The position numbers and the translations under genes are program-made. DNA of 64,000 nt from Gloeobacter violaceus PCC 7421 (GTDB lineage: Bacteria; Cyanobacteriota; Cyanobacteriia; Gloeobacterales; Gloeobacteraceae), in the NCBI RefSeq assembly GCF_000011385.1, contig NC_005125.1, positions 2,170,001 to 2,234,000 on the forward strand. The letters are read 5' to 3'. The stretch's first letter is position 1. Every line of letters begins with the position of its first letter. A model generated the notes under the pieces. That model ran no database searches, was not told the origin of the DNA, and worked only from the letters and a program-made list of their open reading frames with translations. Below are positions 51,663-61,839 of the stretch, in pieces.

Positions 51663-53117
51663 TCAGGATTTGCCCAGTACCCAGGTGTCTTTGGAGCCGC
51701 CACCCTGGCTGGAATTGACCACCAGCGAGCCCGGGCGCAGGGCGACGCGGGTGAGGCCGCCGGGCAATACCCAGATGTCCTCGCCGTTGTTGAGGATATA
51801 GGGGCGCAGGTCGATGTGGCAGCCGTAAAGGTTGTGGTTGTCTTCGGAGTAAGTAGGGTGCCGGGAAAAATTGACGACCGGTTGGGCCAGATAGTTGCGT
51901 GGGTGGGCGCGTACCCGGCCGCGAAATTCTTCGACCTCGGCTTGGGTGGCCTTGGGGCCGATGAGCATGCCGTAGCCGCCGGAGTTGTCGGCCTCCTTGA
52001 CCACCAGCTCCTCCATGTGCTCGAGGATGTAGCTGCACTCGGAAGCATCTTCGGCCAGGTAAGTATCGACGTTCTTGAGGATAGCCTCCTCGCCCAGGTA
52101 ATAGCGGATGATCTCAGGAACGTACTTGTAAATCACCTTGTCGTCGGCGACACCGGTACCGACCGTATTGGCAAGCACGACGTTGCCGGCGCGGTAGGCG
52201 CGCATCAAGCCCGGCACGCCGAGCACCGAGTCTTTGCGAAAGACTTCCGGATCAAGATAATCGTCGTCGATGCGCCGGTAGATCACATCCACCGGCTGCA
52301 AGCCGTTCACGGTCTTGGCGAAGACACGGTCGTTTTCAACTACCAGGTCGCGGCCTTCGACCAACTCAGCACCCATCTGCAGGGCCAAAAAGGCGTGCTC
52401 GAAGTAGGCGGAGTTGTAGACGCCCGGGGTGAGCACCACCACCGTCGGGTCCGGCCGCGGCGAGACCCCCCGCAACGTTTGCAGCAGGCGCAACGGATAA
52501 TCGAGCACCGGACGCACCGGGTAGTTGGCGAAGATGAGCGGGAAGACCTGCTTCATGATCCGCCGGTTTTCGAGCACGTAGGAAACCCCCGAGGGCACCC
52601 GCAGGTTGTCCTCAAGCACCCGGTACTCGCCACCTCGGTCGCGAATCAGATCGGTACCGCAGATCTGTACGTAGGCATCTTTGGGCACCTTCATGCCCAT
52701 AAACTGGGGCCGAAACTGGCTGGCGCTCTCAATCAAATGCCTGGGCACGACCTTATCCAGCAGAATTTTCTGGCCGTTGTAGAGGTCTTTGAGAAACAAA
52801 TTCAGCGCCAACAGCCGCTGCTTGAGGCCGCTTTCTAAAACCTGCCATTCGGTATGGGGAATGATGCGCGGAATCAGATCAAAAGGAAAGATTTTCTCGG
52901 TACCCTCATCGGAGCCGTAGACCGCAAAGGTGATGCCGCGGGTCAAAAAGGCGATGCGCGCCTGGCGGGCGCGGTTGGCCAATTCCACCGGCCCGAAGCG
53001 ATCGAGAAATTCGGCTACGACTTTGTAGTGCTCGCGCGGCACGCCCGGCTCGCTGAACATCTCGTCGTAGAAGTCCCCGGGGACGTACTGCTGGAGCATG
53101 GTTGCCGATTCGGGCAT
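51663..53117 (-). CDS. circularly permuted ATP-grasp protein (DUF404/DUF407)
   Basis: A 484-residue protein of the CP_ATPgrasp family, a predicted ATP-dependent ligase of unknown product. Recognised phrases are [104 protein letters not shown], and [11 protein letters not shown] with the final [26 protein letters not shown]. The usual downstream alpha-E (DUF403) partner is absent; a ClpN-Uma2 gene follows at 15 bases instead. An in-frame ATG seven codons later (MLQQYVP) is another possible start. Confidence 0.92.
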   Translation of the reverse strand: MPESATMLQQYVPGDFYDEMFSEPGVPREHYKVVAEFLDRFGPVELANRARQARIAFLTRGITFAVYGSDEGTEKIFPFDLIPRIIPHTEWQVLESGLKQRLLALNLFLKDLYNGQKILLDKVVPRHLIESASQFRPQFMGMKVPKDAYVQICGTDLIRDRGGEYRVLEDNLRVPSGVSYVLENRRIMKQVFPLIFANYPVRPVLDYPLRLLQTLRGVSPRPDPTVVVLTPGVYNSAYFEHAFLALQMGAELVEGRDLVVENDRVFAKTVNGLQPVDVIYRRIDDDYLDPEVFRKDSVLGVPGLMRAYRAGNVVLANTVGTGVADDKVIYKYVPEIIRYYLGEEAILKNVDTYLAEDASECSYILEHMEELVVKEADNSGGYGMLIGPKATQAEVEEFRGRVRAHPRNYLAQPVVNFSRHPTYSEDNHNLYGCHIDLRPYILNNGEDIWVLPGGLTRVALRPGSLVVNSSQGGGSKDTWVLGKS

Positions 53118-53192
53118 GGATTACCTTGGATGGAGTGAGGCTTGCGAATCTATTTAAAACCTTCGGCCCCCGTGGGGCAAACGTATCCAGCC

Positions 53193-53369
53193 ATGTCCCT
53201 CCCCAACGAGCCCAAAGTCCAGAAGCCCGAAGAACCCGCCCCCAGTTATGTCAAATTGGCGATGCGCAATATGGTGCGCAAGCGGGGCACCTCACTCAAG
53301 CACTTCGCGCTCACGTTGGCGGCCGTTCTCGCTTTTTTTGTGCTGCTGAGCGTTGTCTTCCGGGGCTAA
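53193..53369 (+). CDS. small DUF3285 membrane protein
   Basis: A 58-residue protein with the cyanobacterial DUF3285 signature PSYVKLAMRNMVRKRGTSLKHF followed by one hydrophobic helix (ALTLAAVLAFFVLLSVVF). The ATG at 53193 gives a short polar N terminus; a longer frame from 53142 is less likely. Function unknown. Confidence 0.85.
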   Translation: MSLPNEPKVQKPEEPAPSYVKLAMRNMVRKRGTSLKHFALTLAAVLAFFVLLSVVFRG

Positions 53370-53685
53370 AAACGCCCCCAATTGGCAAAACGTGATCGTG
53401 AAGGCATCCCTATGCGCCACATCGGGCAGCTGTGGACACAGGAGCACCTGAGCGAATGGGCAGAGGACGAAGCTGAACTGTATCATAAACAAAATTGTTT
53501 GATCGCATATCATCTATCTATTATTTTGATAAGTTAGATCTATTGATCCGACAAAAATGCCCTATGATACGAACAATTACCACAGCCTGTTTTAAAAGTA
53601 CTCATCTTCTTTTCGCAAGCTTTTTGGCCTTGATCACCTTTCAGCCTGCACAGCAACACCTACTTGGTTCTATCGGAGTCTACCT
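53370..53685. other. 316-base AT-rich gap upstream of the sulfate operon
   Basis: No gene. The right part (53490-53600) is unusually AT-rich for this genome (for example TATCATCTATCTATTATTTTGATAAG) and is the likely promoter region of the sulfate uptake operon. I do not see a convincing NtcA or CysR operator. Confidence 0.6.
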
Positions 53686-54720
53686 GTGTCGATACTTATC
53701 GATAATGTTTCCAAGAACTTCGGTGATTTTCAGGCGGTAGCCGACATTCGCCTGGAGATCCAGCCCGGCAACCTGGTGGCTCTTTTGGGGCCTTCCGGCT
53801 GCGGCAAATCGACGCTGCTGCGCCTGATCGCCGGGCTCGAACTGCCCGACAGCGGCCAAATCTGGTTGGAGGGGCAGGACGCCACCCGCCAGCGGCTGCA
53901 GGAGCGCAATATCGGTTTTGTCTTTCAGCACTACGCGCTTTTCAAGCACCTGACCGTCGCCCAGAACATCGCCTTTGGCCTGGAGGTGCGCAAGACGCCC
54001 AAGGCCCAGATCAAAGCCCGTGTCGAAGAGCTGCTCGAATTGGTGCAACTGGCGGGCTACGGCGGTCGCTACCCGGCCCAACTCTCCGGTGGCCAGCGCC
54101 AGCGGGTGGCCCTCGCACGCGCCCTGGCTGTCGAACCGCGGGTGCTGCTCCTCGATGAGCCCTTCGGTGCCCTCGACGCCAGGGTGCGCAAAGACTTGAG
54201 AGCCTGGCTGCGTCGTCTGCACGACGAAGTGCACGTCACGACCATCTTTGTCACCCACGACCCCGAAGAAGCGCTCGAAGTCTCCGACACGATCGTGGTC
54301 ATGAACAAGGGCCGTGTCGAGCAGGTGGGTTCGCCGGTCGAGATTTACGACCATCCGGAGAGTGCTTTTGTGATGAGCTTTTTGGGGCAGGTCAATACCT
54401 TGCCCAACAGCCCGGAACTGTTCCCGCAACTGAGCGAGGCGGTCCGCGAGGTGCTGGTGCGCCCCCACGATCTGAGCTTGAGCGTCCAGGCGGGCGGACC
54501 CGCCCTAGCTGCCCGCGTCGAGCGGCTGATGTACCTCGGCTGGCAGGTCCAGGCCGAATTGGTGCTGGAGGCAGGCCAGCCGCTGATCGTCCAGCTCAGC
54601 CGCGAGCAGGCGGACCGCCTGCAGTTGCGTCCCGACCAGCCCGTCTACGTACAGGTGCGCAATCCGAAGATCTTCCCGGCGGTCGCAGCCGACAAACAAC
54701 TGGCCGAAGCCGCCGCCTAG
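53686..54720 (+). CDS. cysA: sulfate ABC transporter ATP-binding protein
   Basis: Cytosolic ATPase of sulfate/thiosulfate import, 344 residues. It has Walker [14 protein letters not shown], a Q-loop [14 protein letters not shown], signature [15 protein letters not shown], Walker [15 protein letters not shown] and H-loop [16 protein letters not shown]-terminal TOBE-type domain follows ([15 protein letters not shown] to [12 protein letters not shown]). The phrase [23 protein letters not shown] is of the CysA subgroup. Start is GTG at 53686 behind GGAG. It is the first gene of a cysA-sbp-cysT-cysW operon, a different order from E. coli. Confidence 0.96.
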   Translation: MSILIDNVSKNFGDFQAVADIRLEIQPGNLVALLGPSGCGKSTLLRLIAGLELPDSGQIWLEGQDATRQRLQERNIGFVFQHYALFKHLTVAQNIAFGLEVRKTPKAQIKARVEELLELVQLAGYGGRYPAQLSGGQRQRVALARALAVEPRVLLLDEPFGALDARVRKDLRAWLRRLHDEVHVTTIFVTHDPEEALEVSDTIVVMNKGRVEQVGSPVEIYDHPESAFVMSFLGQVNTLPNSPELFPQLSEAVREVLVRPHDLSLSVQAGGPALAARVERLMYLGWQVQAELVLEAGQPLIVQLSREQADRLQLRPDQPVYVQVRNPKIFPAVAADKQLAEAAA

Positions 54721-54752
54721 ATCGTCCCCCGTTCATATTGAGGATTTTTTCG

Positions 54753-55802
54753 ATGGTCCTTGTGTTCAATCGGGCCTGGCTTTCGCGCGCCCTGGTTTCC
54801 CTCGTCGTTCCTGTGTTTGCAGCGGCGGCGCTGGTCGGGTCTCCGGCCGCCGCTCAGACTCCCAAGGAAGTGGCCCTGCTCAATGTGTCCTACGACCCAA
54901 CCCGCGAGCTGTACAAAGATTTCAACGAAGTGTTCGCGGCCTACTGGAAGAAGAAGACCGGCCAGAGCGTCACCGTCAAGCAGTCCCACGGCGGCTCCGG
55001 CAAGCAGGCCCGCTCGGTGATCGACGGGCTGGAGGCGGATGTGGTCACCCTCGCCCTCGCCTACGATATTGACGCCCTCGCGGACAGAGCCCAGCTCATC
55101 CCCGACGACTGGCAAAAGCGCCTGCCCAACAACAGCACCCCCTACACCTCGACCATCGTGTTTTTGGTGCGCAAGGGCAATCCCAAGAAGATCATCGACT
55201 GGAACGACCTGGTGCGGCCGGATATCGCCGTGATCACTCCCAACCCCAAGACCTCCGGCGGGGCGCGCTGGAACTACCTGGCCGCCTGGGCCTATGCCGC
55301 CAAGCAGAACAAAGGCGACGAGGCCAAGACCCGCGATTTTGTGGCCCGCCTGTTCAAGAACGTGCCGGTGCTCGACTCGGGCGCCAGGGGTTCGACCACG
55401 ACTTTCGTGCAGCGCGGCATCGGCGATGTGCTGCTCTCCTGGGAAAACGAAGCCTACCTGGCGGTCAACGAACTGGGTGCCGATAAAGTCGAGATTGTCA
55501 CCCCTTCGCTCAGCATCCTGGCCGAGCCGCCCGTCACCTGGGTCGATAAAGTCACCGACAAGCGCAAGACCTCCGAAGTCGCCAAAGCCTATCTGGAGTA
55601 TCTCTACAGTCCCATGGGCCAGGATCTGGCCGGCAAGCACTATTACCGTCCCCGCGAGGCCGCCGCGGCCAAAAAGTACGCCAAGACCTTCGGCAAGGTC
55701 AACCTGGTCACCATCGACAAGGAATTCGGCGGCTGGGAGAAAACCCAGAAAAAGCACTTCGACGACGGCGGCATCTTCGATCAGATCTACAAGCCCAAGT
55801 AA
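54753..55802 (+). CDS. sbpA: sulfate-binding periplasmic protein
   Basis: Solute-binding protein of 349 residues delivering sulfate to CysTW-CysA. It has a signal peptide ([22 protein letters not shown]). The mature core shows the family motifs [95 protein letters not shown] and [12 protein letters not shown]. The ATG at 54753 follows TTGAGG; a TTG five codons earlier is possible. It is second in the operon. Confidence 0.95.
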   Translation: MVLVFNRAWLSRALVSLVVPVFAAAALVGSPAAAQTPKEVALLNVSYDPTRELYKDFNEVFAAYWKKKTGQSVTVKQSHGGSGKQARSVIDGLEADVVTLALAYDIDALADRAQLIPDDWQKRLPNNSTPYTSTIVFLVRKGNPKKIIDWNDLVRPDIAVITPNPKTSGGARWNYLAAWAYAAKQNKGDEAKTRDFVARLFKNVPVLDSGARGSTTTFVQRGIGDVLLSWENEAYLAVNELGADKVEIVTPSLSILAEPPVTWVDKVTDKRKTSEVAKAYLEYLYSPMGQDLAGKHYYRPREAAAAKKYAKTFGKVNLVTIDKEFGGWEKTQKKHFDDGGIFDQIYKPK

Positions 55803-55844
55803 GTTCTCCCATCCCTGCCTGCCTTCGTGGCAAGGAAACGCACC

Positions 55845-56681
55845 ATGACCCTACTGGCATTCAAAAAGCACAGCGTCCTGCCCGGCTTCGGGCTCAGTCT
55901 GGGGTACACCGTCTTCTACCTCAGCATGATTGTCTTGATTCCCTTGTCGGCTCTGTTTTTCAAATCGGCGACGATGGGCTGGGCACAGTTCTGGACGACA
56001 GTCACCGACCCACGGGTGGTCGCCGCCTACCAGCTCACCTTCGGCGCTTCGCTGGTGGCCGCCCTCATCAACGCCGTCTTCGGGCTGTTGGTGGCCTGGG
56101 TGCTGGTGCGCTACACCTTTCCGGGCAAGCGCATCCTCGACGCGCTGGTGGATCTGCCCTTTGCGCTGCCCACCGCCGTGGCCGGTATCGCCCTGACCAG
56201 CCTCTACGCCCCGAACGGCTGGATCGGGCAGTACCTCGACCCGCTCGGGATCAAAGTCGCCTTTACCCCGATCGGCATCATTATTGCGCTGACGTTTATC
56301 GGGTTTCCGTTTGTCGTGCGCACGGTGCAACCGGTGCTGCAGGATCTGGAGCTTGAGAGCGAGGAAGCCGCTGCCTGCCTGGGGGCAAGCCGCCTGCAGA
56401 CGTTTCTCACCGTCATCCTGCCCACGCTGATGCCGTCGCTGCTGACGGGCTTTACGCTGGCCTTTGCCCGCGCCCTGGGCGAGTACGGTTCGGTGGTCTT
56501 CATCTCGGGCAACATGCCCGGCAAGACTGAAATCGCCTCGCTGCTCATCATCACCAAGCTCGAACAGTACGACTACGCTGGGGCCACGGCCATCGCCGTG
56601 GTGATGCTGGTGGCGGCCTTCGTACTGCTCTTTGCCATCAATTTGATCCAGCGCTGGAGCAGCCGCTTCGCCGCCCGCTAA
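55845..56681 (+). CDS. cysT: sulfate ABC transporter permease CysT
   Basis: Inner-membrane permease of 278 residues with six hydrophobic segments. Characteristic phrases are [44 protein letters not shown] and the coupling EAA loop [30 protein letters not shown]. The later segment [25 protein letters not shown] is of the CysT/CysU type. Start chosen at the ATG 55845 behind AAGGAA; a GTG six codons earlier is in frame. Confidence 0.95.
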   Translation: MTLLAFKKHSVLPGFGLSLGYTVFYLSMIVLIPLSALFFKSATMGWAQFWTTVTDPRVVAAYQLTFGASLVAALINAVFGLLVAWVLVRYTFPGKRILDALVDLPFALPTAVAGIALTSLYAPNGWIGQYLDPLGIKVAFTPIGIIIALTFIGFPFVVRTVQPVLQDLELESEEAAACLGASRLQTFLTVILPTLMPSLLTGFTLAFARALGEYGSVVFISGNMPGKTEIASLLIITKLEQYDYAGATAIAVVMLVAAFVLLFAINLIQRWSSRFAAR

Positions 56682-56699
56682 CCCGCAGGAGGATATCCT

Positions 56700-57569
56700 A
56701 TGGTTGCTGTCATCGAAAAACGCCCGCAAAGGCGGGAATTCTGGGAGCGAGCCACTACCGAACCTGCCTGGCTGCGCTGGGTGCTGGTTGCAGTGGCGCT
56801 CGCCTTCTGCGGATTGTTCCTGGTGGTACCGCTGGTGGCGGTCTTTGCCCAGGCCCTCGAAAAAGGTTGGGGACTGTATCTGGCTTCCTTCGCCGACGCC
56901 GACGCCCTGACGGCCATTCAACTGACGCTCCTGGTCAGCGCCATCGCCGTGCCCGTCAACCTGGTCTTCGGTGTCGCCGCCGCCTGGGCGATTGCCAAGT
57001 TCGATTTCAAGGGCAAGAACTTTTTGACCACGTTGGTGGATTTGCCCTTCTCGGTATCGCCCGTGGTCTCGGGGTTGATTTTCGTGCTGCTGTTCGGGGC
57101 GCAGGGCTGGTTTGGCCCCTGGCTTTCGGCCAACGACTTCAAAATCATCTTCGCGGTGCCGGGAATTGTGCTGGCGACCGTGTTCGTCACCTTTCCGTTT
57201 ATCGCCCGCGAACTGATTCCGCTGATGCAGGAGCAGGGAACAGAGCAGGAGGAGACGGCCCTGGTACTCGGTGCAAGCGGCTGGCAGGCCTTCTGGCGGG
57301 TCACCCTGCCCAATATCAAGTGGGCTTTGCTTTACGGGGTGATCCTCTGCAACGCCCGGGCGATGGGCGAATTCGGCGCCGTCTCGGTGGTCTCGGGCCA
57401 CATCCGCGGACAAACCAACACGATGCCCCTGCACGTTGAGATCCTCTACAACGAGTACAACTTCGTGGGCGCCTTCGCGGTCGCCTCGCTGCTGGCACTG
57501 CTGGCGCTGGTCACCCTGGTGCTCAAGAGCCTCGTCGAGTGGAAATCGGCCCACCCAACCGAGCGTTGA
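56700..57569 (+). CDS. cysW: sulfate ABC transporter permease CysW
   Basis: Second permease subunit, 289 residues. It contains the hydrophobic core segments and the EAA-loop region ETALVLGASGWQAFWRVTLPNIKWALLYG, with the CysW phrases FDFKGKNFLTTLVDLPFSVSPVVSGL and AMGEFGAVSVVSGHIRGQTNTMPLHVEILYNEYNF. The ATG at 56700 follows AGGAGG. Its TGA shares a base with the next ATG (TGATG), so the barrel gene is translationally coupled. Confidence 0.96.
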   Translation: MVAVIEKRPQRREFWERATTEPAWLRWVLVAVALAFCGLFLVVPLVAVFAQALEKGWGLYLASFADADALTAIQLTLLVSAIAVPVNLVFGVAAAWAIAKFDFKGKNFLTTLVDLPFSVSPVVSGLIFVLLFGAQGWFGPWLSANDFKIIFAVPGIVLATVFVTFPFIARELIPLMQEQGTEQEETALVLGASGWQAFWRVTLPNIKWALLYGVILCNARAMGEFGAVSVVSGHIRGQTNTMPLHVEILYNEYNFVGAFAVASLLALLALVTLVLKSLVEWKSAHPTER

Positions 57570-58306
57570 TGGCCGGGTCCATTGCCCAGCTGAAGGCCGC
57601 TTTGGTAACGCTCGCCGCCCTACTTGGGCTCGGCTTGCTCCACACCCCGTCTGTCCTCGCCCAGTCCGCCGCCGACTTGGTCGAGGACTTTCAACTCTGG
57701 ACCCGGCTTACCCTCAGGGGTCGCTTCGAAGGCAGTCCGACCCGCTGGGGTTTTGAGATCGAAAACCGGCTGCGCAACGGTGCGCGCGAACAGCGCCAAC
57801 TGCTCGTCCGTCCCTACGTCGGGCTGACAGTAAGCGACAAATTCACGGTCAACCTGGGCTTTGCGAACTTTTTTACCTGGCCCACCCAGGGCAACAACAT
57901 CACCGTCGAGACGCGGCTTTTTCAGGATTTTATCTACGCCTTCCGGGTGGACAATCTGACCATCGGCCAGCGCATCCGGCTGGAGGAGCGCTGGATCGAA
58001 GGGGCTTCGGCCGTCTCGCTGCGCGCCCGCTACCGGCTGCAGCTGCAACATCCGCTCGACGCCGAGAAGCGCTGGCTGGTCAATGTCAGCGACGAATTGT
58101 TCTACAACCTCAACACGCCCACCAACGGCCCCGTGGGAGGCTTCGAGCAAAACCGGGCCATCTTCTCGATCATCCACAAGCTCAATGCGCAGTTGAGTCT
58201 GGAAGTAGGCTACCAGGGCAACTTCAACAACCGCCCCGCCCCCCGCGCCGACCAGTTCGACCACGATTTGCTGGTCTACTTCACCTACGACTTCGACGGT
58301 CGCTAA
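57569..58306 (+). CDS. DUF2490 outer membrane beta-barrel protein
   Basis: A 245-residue protein with a signal peptide (LVTLAALLGLGLLHTPSVLAQ) and alternating beta strands typical of small outer-membrane barrels (DFQLWTRLTLRGRF, FGFANFFTWP, QFDHDLLVYFTYDFDGR). It matches the DUF2490 family. It overlaps cysW by one base, so it belongs to the sulfate operon. A role in outer-membrane passage of sulfate or a sulfonate is an inference. Confidence 0.85.
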   Translation: MAGSIAQLKAALVTLAALLGLGLLHTPSVLAQSAADLVEDFQLWTRLTLRGRFEGSPTRWGFEIENRLRNGAREQRQLLVRPYVGLTVSDKFTVNLGFANFFTWPTQGNNITVETRLFQDFIYAFRVDNLTIGQRIRLEERWIEGASAVSLRARYRLQLQHPLDAEKRWLVNVSDELFYNLNTPTNGPVGGFEQNRAIFSIIHKLNAQLSLEVGYQGNFNNRPAPRADQFDHDLLVYFTYDFDGR

Positions 58307-58390
58307 ATCCGCTGCGACATCAGGCGTTGCGGTGCATGCCCTGACTTGCGTTGCCCTACAATGAAAGCACGTCACGGTAAATCAGGGACG

Positions 58391-58633
58391 ATGGCCAAAG
58401 AATCGGTGACCTTCAGAGTGGAGGCGGGATTGCTCGCCTCGGTGGACGAACTGGCGCGGCTATTTGAGCGCGACCGCTCCTGGGTGCTCAACGAAGCCAT
58501 CCGCGTCTACATCCGCGAGCAACAAGCCCAACTGGAACGCCTCGACGAAGGCATTGCCCAGGCTGAAAGGGGCGAGTTTGCTACCCAGCCACAAATTGAC
58601 GAACTATTTCGCCAGATCCGCGCGCTGCCTTGA
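58391..58633 (+). CDS. ribbon-helix-helix (CopG/ParD-type) antitoxin
   Basis: An 80-residue antitoxin with an N-terminal ribbon-helix-helix DNA-binding motif (ESVTFRVEAGLLASVDELARLFERDRSWVLNEAIRVYI). The C-terminal acidic tail (EGIAQAERGEFATQPQIDELF) is expected to bind the toxin. ATG at 58391. It overlaps the ParE-type toxin gene by four bases. Confidence 0.9.
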   Translation: MAKESVTFRVEAGLLASVDELARLFERDRSWVLNEAIRVYIREQQAQLERLDEGIAQAERGEFATQPQIDELFRQIRALP

Positions 58634-58920
58634 ATATCCTCTGGACCTTGCGAGCCCTGGCGGACTTGCAGGAATACAAAGCGCAGGCACAGACTTCCGG
58701 GACGGGGGGCGAAATGTTGCGCAGAGTTGAGGGTGTCGTTTTGCGGCTGGCCGATTTTCCAAACTCCGGCCGCCCCGGCCGCAGGCCCGGCATCCGCGAA
58801 CTGGTGGTACCGCGCACGCCTTATATTGTCGAGTACCGCGTCGAGGCCGATGCGGTGGTCGTCGTGAGCGTGCGCCGCGGGGGTACACCCTACGATCTGC
58901 AACCCGAAGATTTGAACTGA
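58630..58920 (+). CDS. RelE/ParE-family toxin
   Basis: A 96-residue toxin with the ParE-like pattern: an N-terminal helix-rich part (LRALADLQEYKAQAQT), FPNSGRPGRRPGIRELVVPRTPYIVEYRV and a C-terminal strand (VVVSVRRGG). It starts with a TTG at 58630 that overlaps the antitoxin stop (TTGA). Members of this group inhibit gyrase or translation; which one is unknown here. Confidence 0.9.
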   Translation: MNILWTLRALADLQEYKAQAQTSGTGGEMLRRVEGVVLRLADFPNSGRPGRRPGIRELVVPRTPYIVEYRVEADAVVVVSVRRGGTPYDLQPEDLN

Positions 58921-59096
58921 CCTGACAAGACCCGATGGGGCTCCCGCTTCGGTCGGGCGATTGGCGAATCGTGTACTTGCGGTGTGCAAAAGCCGGTCCG
59001 ACGTCGCCTTTCAAACAGTTGTGAAGTGTATTGAAGCCAACAGGTCAGTCCACTTGCGGGGCTTACCATACGGTGGCAACCGTTTTGCAGGTTCCC

Positions 59097-60560
59097 ATGC
59101 TTTGCCCATCGAGGCGCTCCCTTCCGGCGTTGTTGGCTTTGCTGGTGTTCGTTTTCGCCAACCCGCCATTGCTGTGGGCTGCGCCCACCCCTGCCGCCGT
59201 CCCGCCGCCCAAAACGCCAGCTCCCCTGCAAGCGACCCTTGAACTGCAGGCGAATCAGAACTACGGCCGACTGCCTGTCAGCTTCGAGCCCAACGTCGGC
59301 CAGACCGACGAGCGGGTGAAGTTCCTGGCGCGCGCCGGTGGCCACCGCGTCTTCTTGATGCCCGCCGAGGCCGTTTTCGTCCCGGGCAGCAGGCCGAAGC
59401 GCAATCTGCCCAAACTCGACGCCCGCCCGCAATCCGGCCCGACGCAGCTGGAGGCGTCCGGACCCGCTTCGGTGGTGCGCATGGAACTGGTGGGGGCCAA
59501 TCGCGATGCGCTCATGGAGGGTTTGTCGCCGCTGCCCGGCAAGGTCAATTACCTCAAAGGCAACAACCCGAAGCAATGGCGCACGAACATTGGCACCTAC
59601 GGCCGGGTGCGGGTGCAGGCGGTCTACCGCGGCATCGATCTGGTCTACCACAGCGACAACGGCCGGCTGGAGTATGACTTCGTGGTGGCACCGGGGGCAA
59701 ATCCGGGTCGGATCCGCTTGCGTTTCGGCGGCGGGCAGAAGGTACTCATCGACAAAGACGGCGCCCTGGTGGTGAAGACGCAAGTGGGGGAGGTGCGCCA
59801 GCCCAGGCCCGTCGTCTATCAGCGGTTCGGCGCCGGACGCCGAGTGGTGCCGGGGCAGTACGTGCAGTCGAACGACAAGACGGTGGGCTTCCAATTGGGC
59901 CGCTACGACCGCACTCGGCCGTTGGTGATCGACCCGACGCTGGCCTACTCCACTTATCTAGGGGGCAATGACTATGATTTTGGCACTAGCATCGCGGTGG
60001 ATGGGGCAGGCAACGCCTATGTGACCGGGTACACTTATTCCACCAACTTTCCGGCTGCCAACGCCCTGCAGCCCACAATCAAGGGCACCAACGATGTCTT
60101 CGTCAGCAAGTTGAACGCCTCGGGCAATGCCCTGGTCTACTCCACCTACCTGGGAGGCAGTGACGATGATGATTACACTGGCATCGCGGTGGACGAGGCG
60201 GGCAATGCCTATGTCGAAGGGAACACTGCCTCCACCAACTTTCCGACCGCCAACGCCCTGCAGCTGACCAACAAGGGCAAATCCGACGTCTTCGTCAGCA
60301 AGATAGACATCTCAAAACCGAACATCACCGGTTTCTCCCCGACTTCCGGAGCGATAGGCACCGCCGTCACCGTCACCGGCGTCGGCTTTGCCAATGCCAC
60401 CCGCGTCGATTTCGCCAACCAGACGCCAGCCCCGTTCACCATCGTCTCCGACAACGAGATCGTCGCCACGGTCAACGCCGGTTCCAAGACCGGCAAGATC
60501 GTCGTCTTGGTGCCTAACGGCCGCACCTCCAGCCCCACCAAGTTCACCGTCACCCCCTAA
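59097..60560 (+). CDS. exported SBBP-repeat protein with IPT/TIG domain
   Basis: A 487-residue protein. It has a signal peptide (LPALLALLVFVFANPPLLWAA) and an N-terminal DUF7948-like domain with the hallmark VSFEPNVGQTDERVKFLARA and RGIDLVYHSDNGRLEYDFVV. Two SBBP beta-propeller repeats follow (YSTYLGGNDYDFGTSIAVDG and YSTYLGGSDDDDYTGIAVDE). It ends with one IPT/TIG domain (NITGFSPTSGAIGTAVTVTGVGF). Only two SBBP repeats are present, few for a propeller, so the gene may have lost or never had more. Surface location is expected. The frame opens earlier (59031); the ATG at 59097 fits the signal peptide. Confidence 0.85.
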   Translation: MLCPSRRSLPALLALLVFVFANPPLLWAAPTPAAVPPPKTPAPLQATLELQANQNYGRLPVSFEPNVGQTDERVKFLARAGGHRVFLMPAEAVFVPGSRPKRNLPKLDARPQSGPTQLEASGPASVVRMELVGANRDALMEGLSPLPGKVNYLKGNNPKQWRTNIGTYGRVRVQAVYRGIDLVYHSDNGRLEYDFVVAPGANPGRIRLRFGGGQKVLIDKDGALVVKTQVGEVRQPRPVVYQRFGAGRRVVPGQYVQSNDKTVGFQLGRYDRTRPLVIDPTLAYSTYLGGNDYDFGTSIAVDGAGNAYVTGYTYSTNFPAANALQPTIKGTNDVFVSKLNASGNALVYSTYLGGSDDDDYTGIAVDEAGNAYVEGNTASTNFPTANALQLTNKGKSDVFVSKIDISKPNITGFSPTSGAIGTAVTVTGVGFANATRVDFANQTPAPFTIVSDNEIVATVNAGSKTGKIVVLVPNGRTSSPTKFTVTP

Positions 60561-60578
60561 AAAGTATCAATGGGTGAT

Positions 60579-61625
60579 TCAGGCGCGAGTGCTCGCCGAT
60601 TGCGCCTCGCCGCTCAGGCTGCGCCGCCTGAGTTGGCCGCAGGCCGCCGCTTCCTCTAGACCGCGGGTGTGCCGCACGCTCGCGGCAATCTTGTGGCGGA
60701 CAAGTTCGCGCTCAAAAGCGCGCACCCGTGCCTCGCCCGGCCGCTCGTACTCGACCCCTTCGATCGGGTTGTAAGGAATCAAATTGACGTGGGATTGGAA
60801 GCCGCGCAAAATCGCCGCCAGTTCGCGGGCGTGGTGCGGCTCGTCGTTGATACCGGCTAGTAGCGTGTACTCGAAGCTCACCCGGCGGTTGGTCGTCTCG
60901 ACATAGTCGCGGCAGTCTTCGAGCAGCTCCTCGATCGGATAGTGCTGGGCGGTTGGGATGAGTTTGAGACGCAGATCCTGATTGGGGGCGTGCAGGCTCA
61001 CCGCCAGGGTGATCTGCAGCTTGTAGGTTCCAAGCCGCCGAATCTGGCCCGGTACTCCCACCGTCGAGACGGTGATCTGCCGCTGGCCGATGCCGATGTC
61101 GCCATTGAGCACCCGGAGGGCCTGCACCACCGCTCCCAGGTTCAACAGCGGCTCACCCATGCCCATGAAGACAACGTGGCTCACCCGGCGGCCGAAACCC
61201 TCCTGCACCGTGAGCACCTGATCGACGATCTCGTGCACACCCAGGTTGCGGGCAAAACCGGATTGGCCGGTGGCGCAGAAGCGGCAGGCCATGGGACAAC
61301 CCACCTGCGACGAAACGCAGACCGTCAGCCGCTCGGCGGCCGGAATACCCACGGTCTCGACGGTTTCGCCGTCGGCCCCCGCAAGCAGGTACTTGATCGT
61401 GCCGTCGGCGGCAGCGCTTTGGCGCACGACCTGCGAGCGGCCCACCGGCACCGAGTGCACCTGTTCGCGCCACGCCTTGGGCCAGTCGGTAATCTCCATC
61501 AGCGAGCGCACCCCCCGCTGGTAAAGCCAACGGTGCAACTGTTGGGCGCGGTAGGCAGGCTGGCCCTGGGATTCAACCCAGATGCGCAGTTCCTCGGCGC
61601 TCTGGCCAAGCAAAGGTGTAGTCAT
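60579..61625 (-). CDS. rlmN: 23S rRNA (adenine2503-C2)-methyltransferase RlmN
   Basis: Radical SAM rRNA methyltransferase of 348 residues. The 4Fe-4S motif is CPMACRFC (about residues 109-116), followed by [15 protein letters not shown] and the mechanistic cysteines in CVSS and near [17 protein letters not shown]. It has the N-terminal [27 protein letters not shown] accessory domain. All family motifs look intact. It is convergent with the SBBP gene. Confidence 0.97.
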   Translation of the reverse strand: MTTPLLGQSAEELRIWVESQGQPAYRAQQLHRWLYQRGVRSLMEITDWPKAWREQVHSVPVGRSQVVRQSAAADGTIKYLLAGADGETVETVGIPAAERLTVCVSSQVGCPMACRFCATGQSGFARNLGVHEIVDQVLTVQEGFGRRVSHVVFMGMGEPLLNLGAVVQALRVLNGDIGIGQRQITVSTVGVPGQIRRLGTYKLQITLAVSLHAPNQDLRLKLIPTAQHYPIEELLEDCRDYVETTNRRVSFEYTLLAGINDEPHHARELAAILRGFQSHVNLIPYNPIEGVEYERPGEARVRAFERELVRHKIAASVRHTRGLEEAAACGQLRRRSLSGEAQSASTRA

Positions 61626-61839
61626 GACCGATCAAAAACACTCCTTCGATCATAGTGCGCAAGCGAAGCTCCCGCCCGTATTGCGCCATCTCCCGGCAGG
61701 TAGTATCCTTTGAAGCGTTTTGAAGATGAAGCGAACAATCAGCCCGTGAAACAGCAGAGGGAGACCATCGTGAACTGCTCTCCGGCCGCGGTGATTCCGT
61801 TTACTCAATTGGTTGCTTTAGACAAACTGGAGACGCATC

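Noticed and set aside
53490-53685. NtcA (GTA-N8-TAC) or CysR box before cysA
   Set aside because: I could not find a clean match in the AT-rich promoter region.
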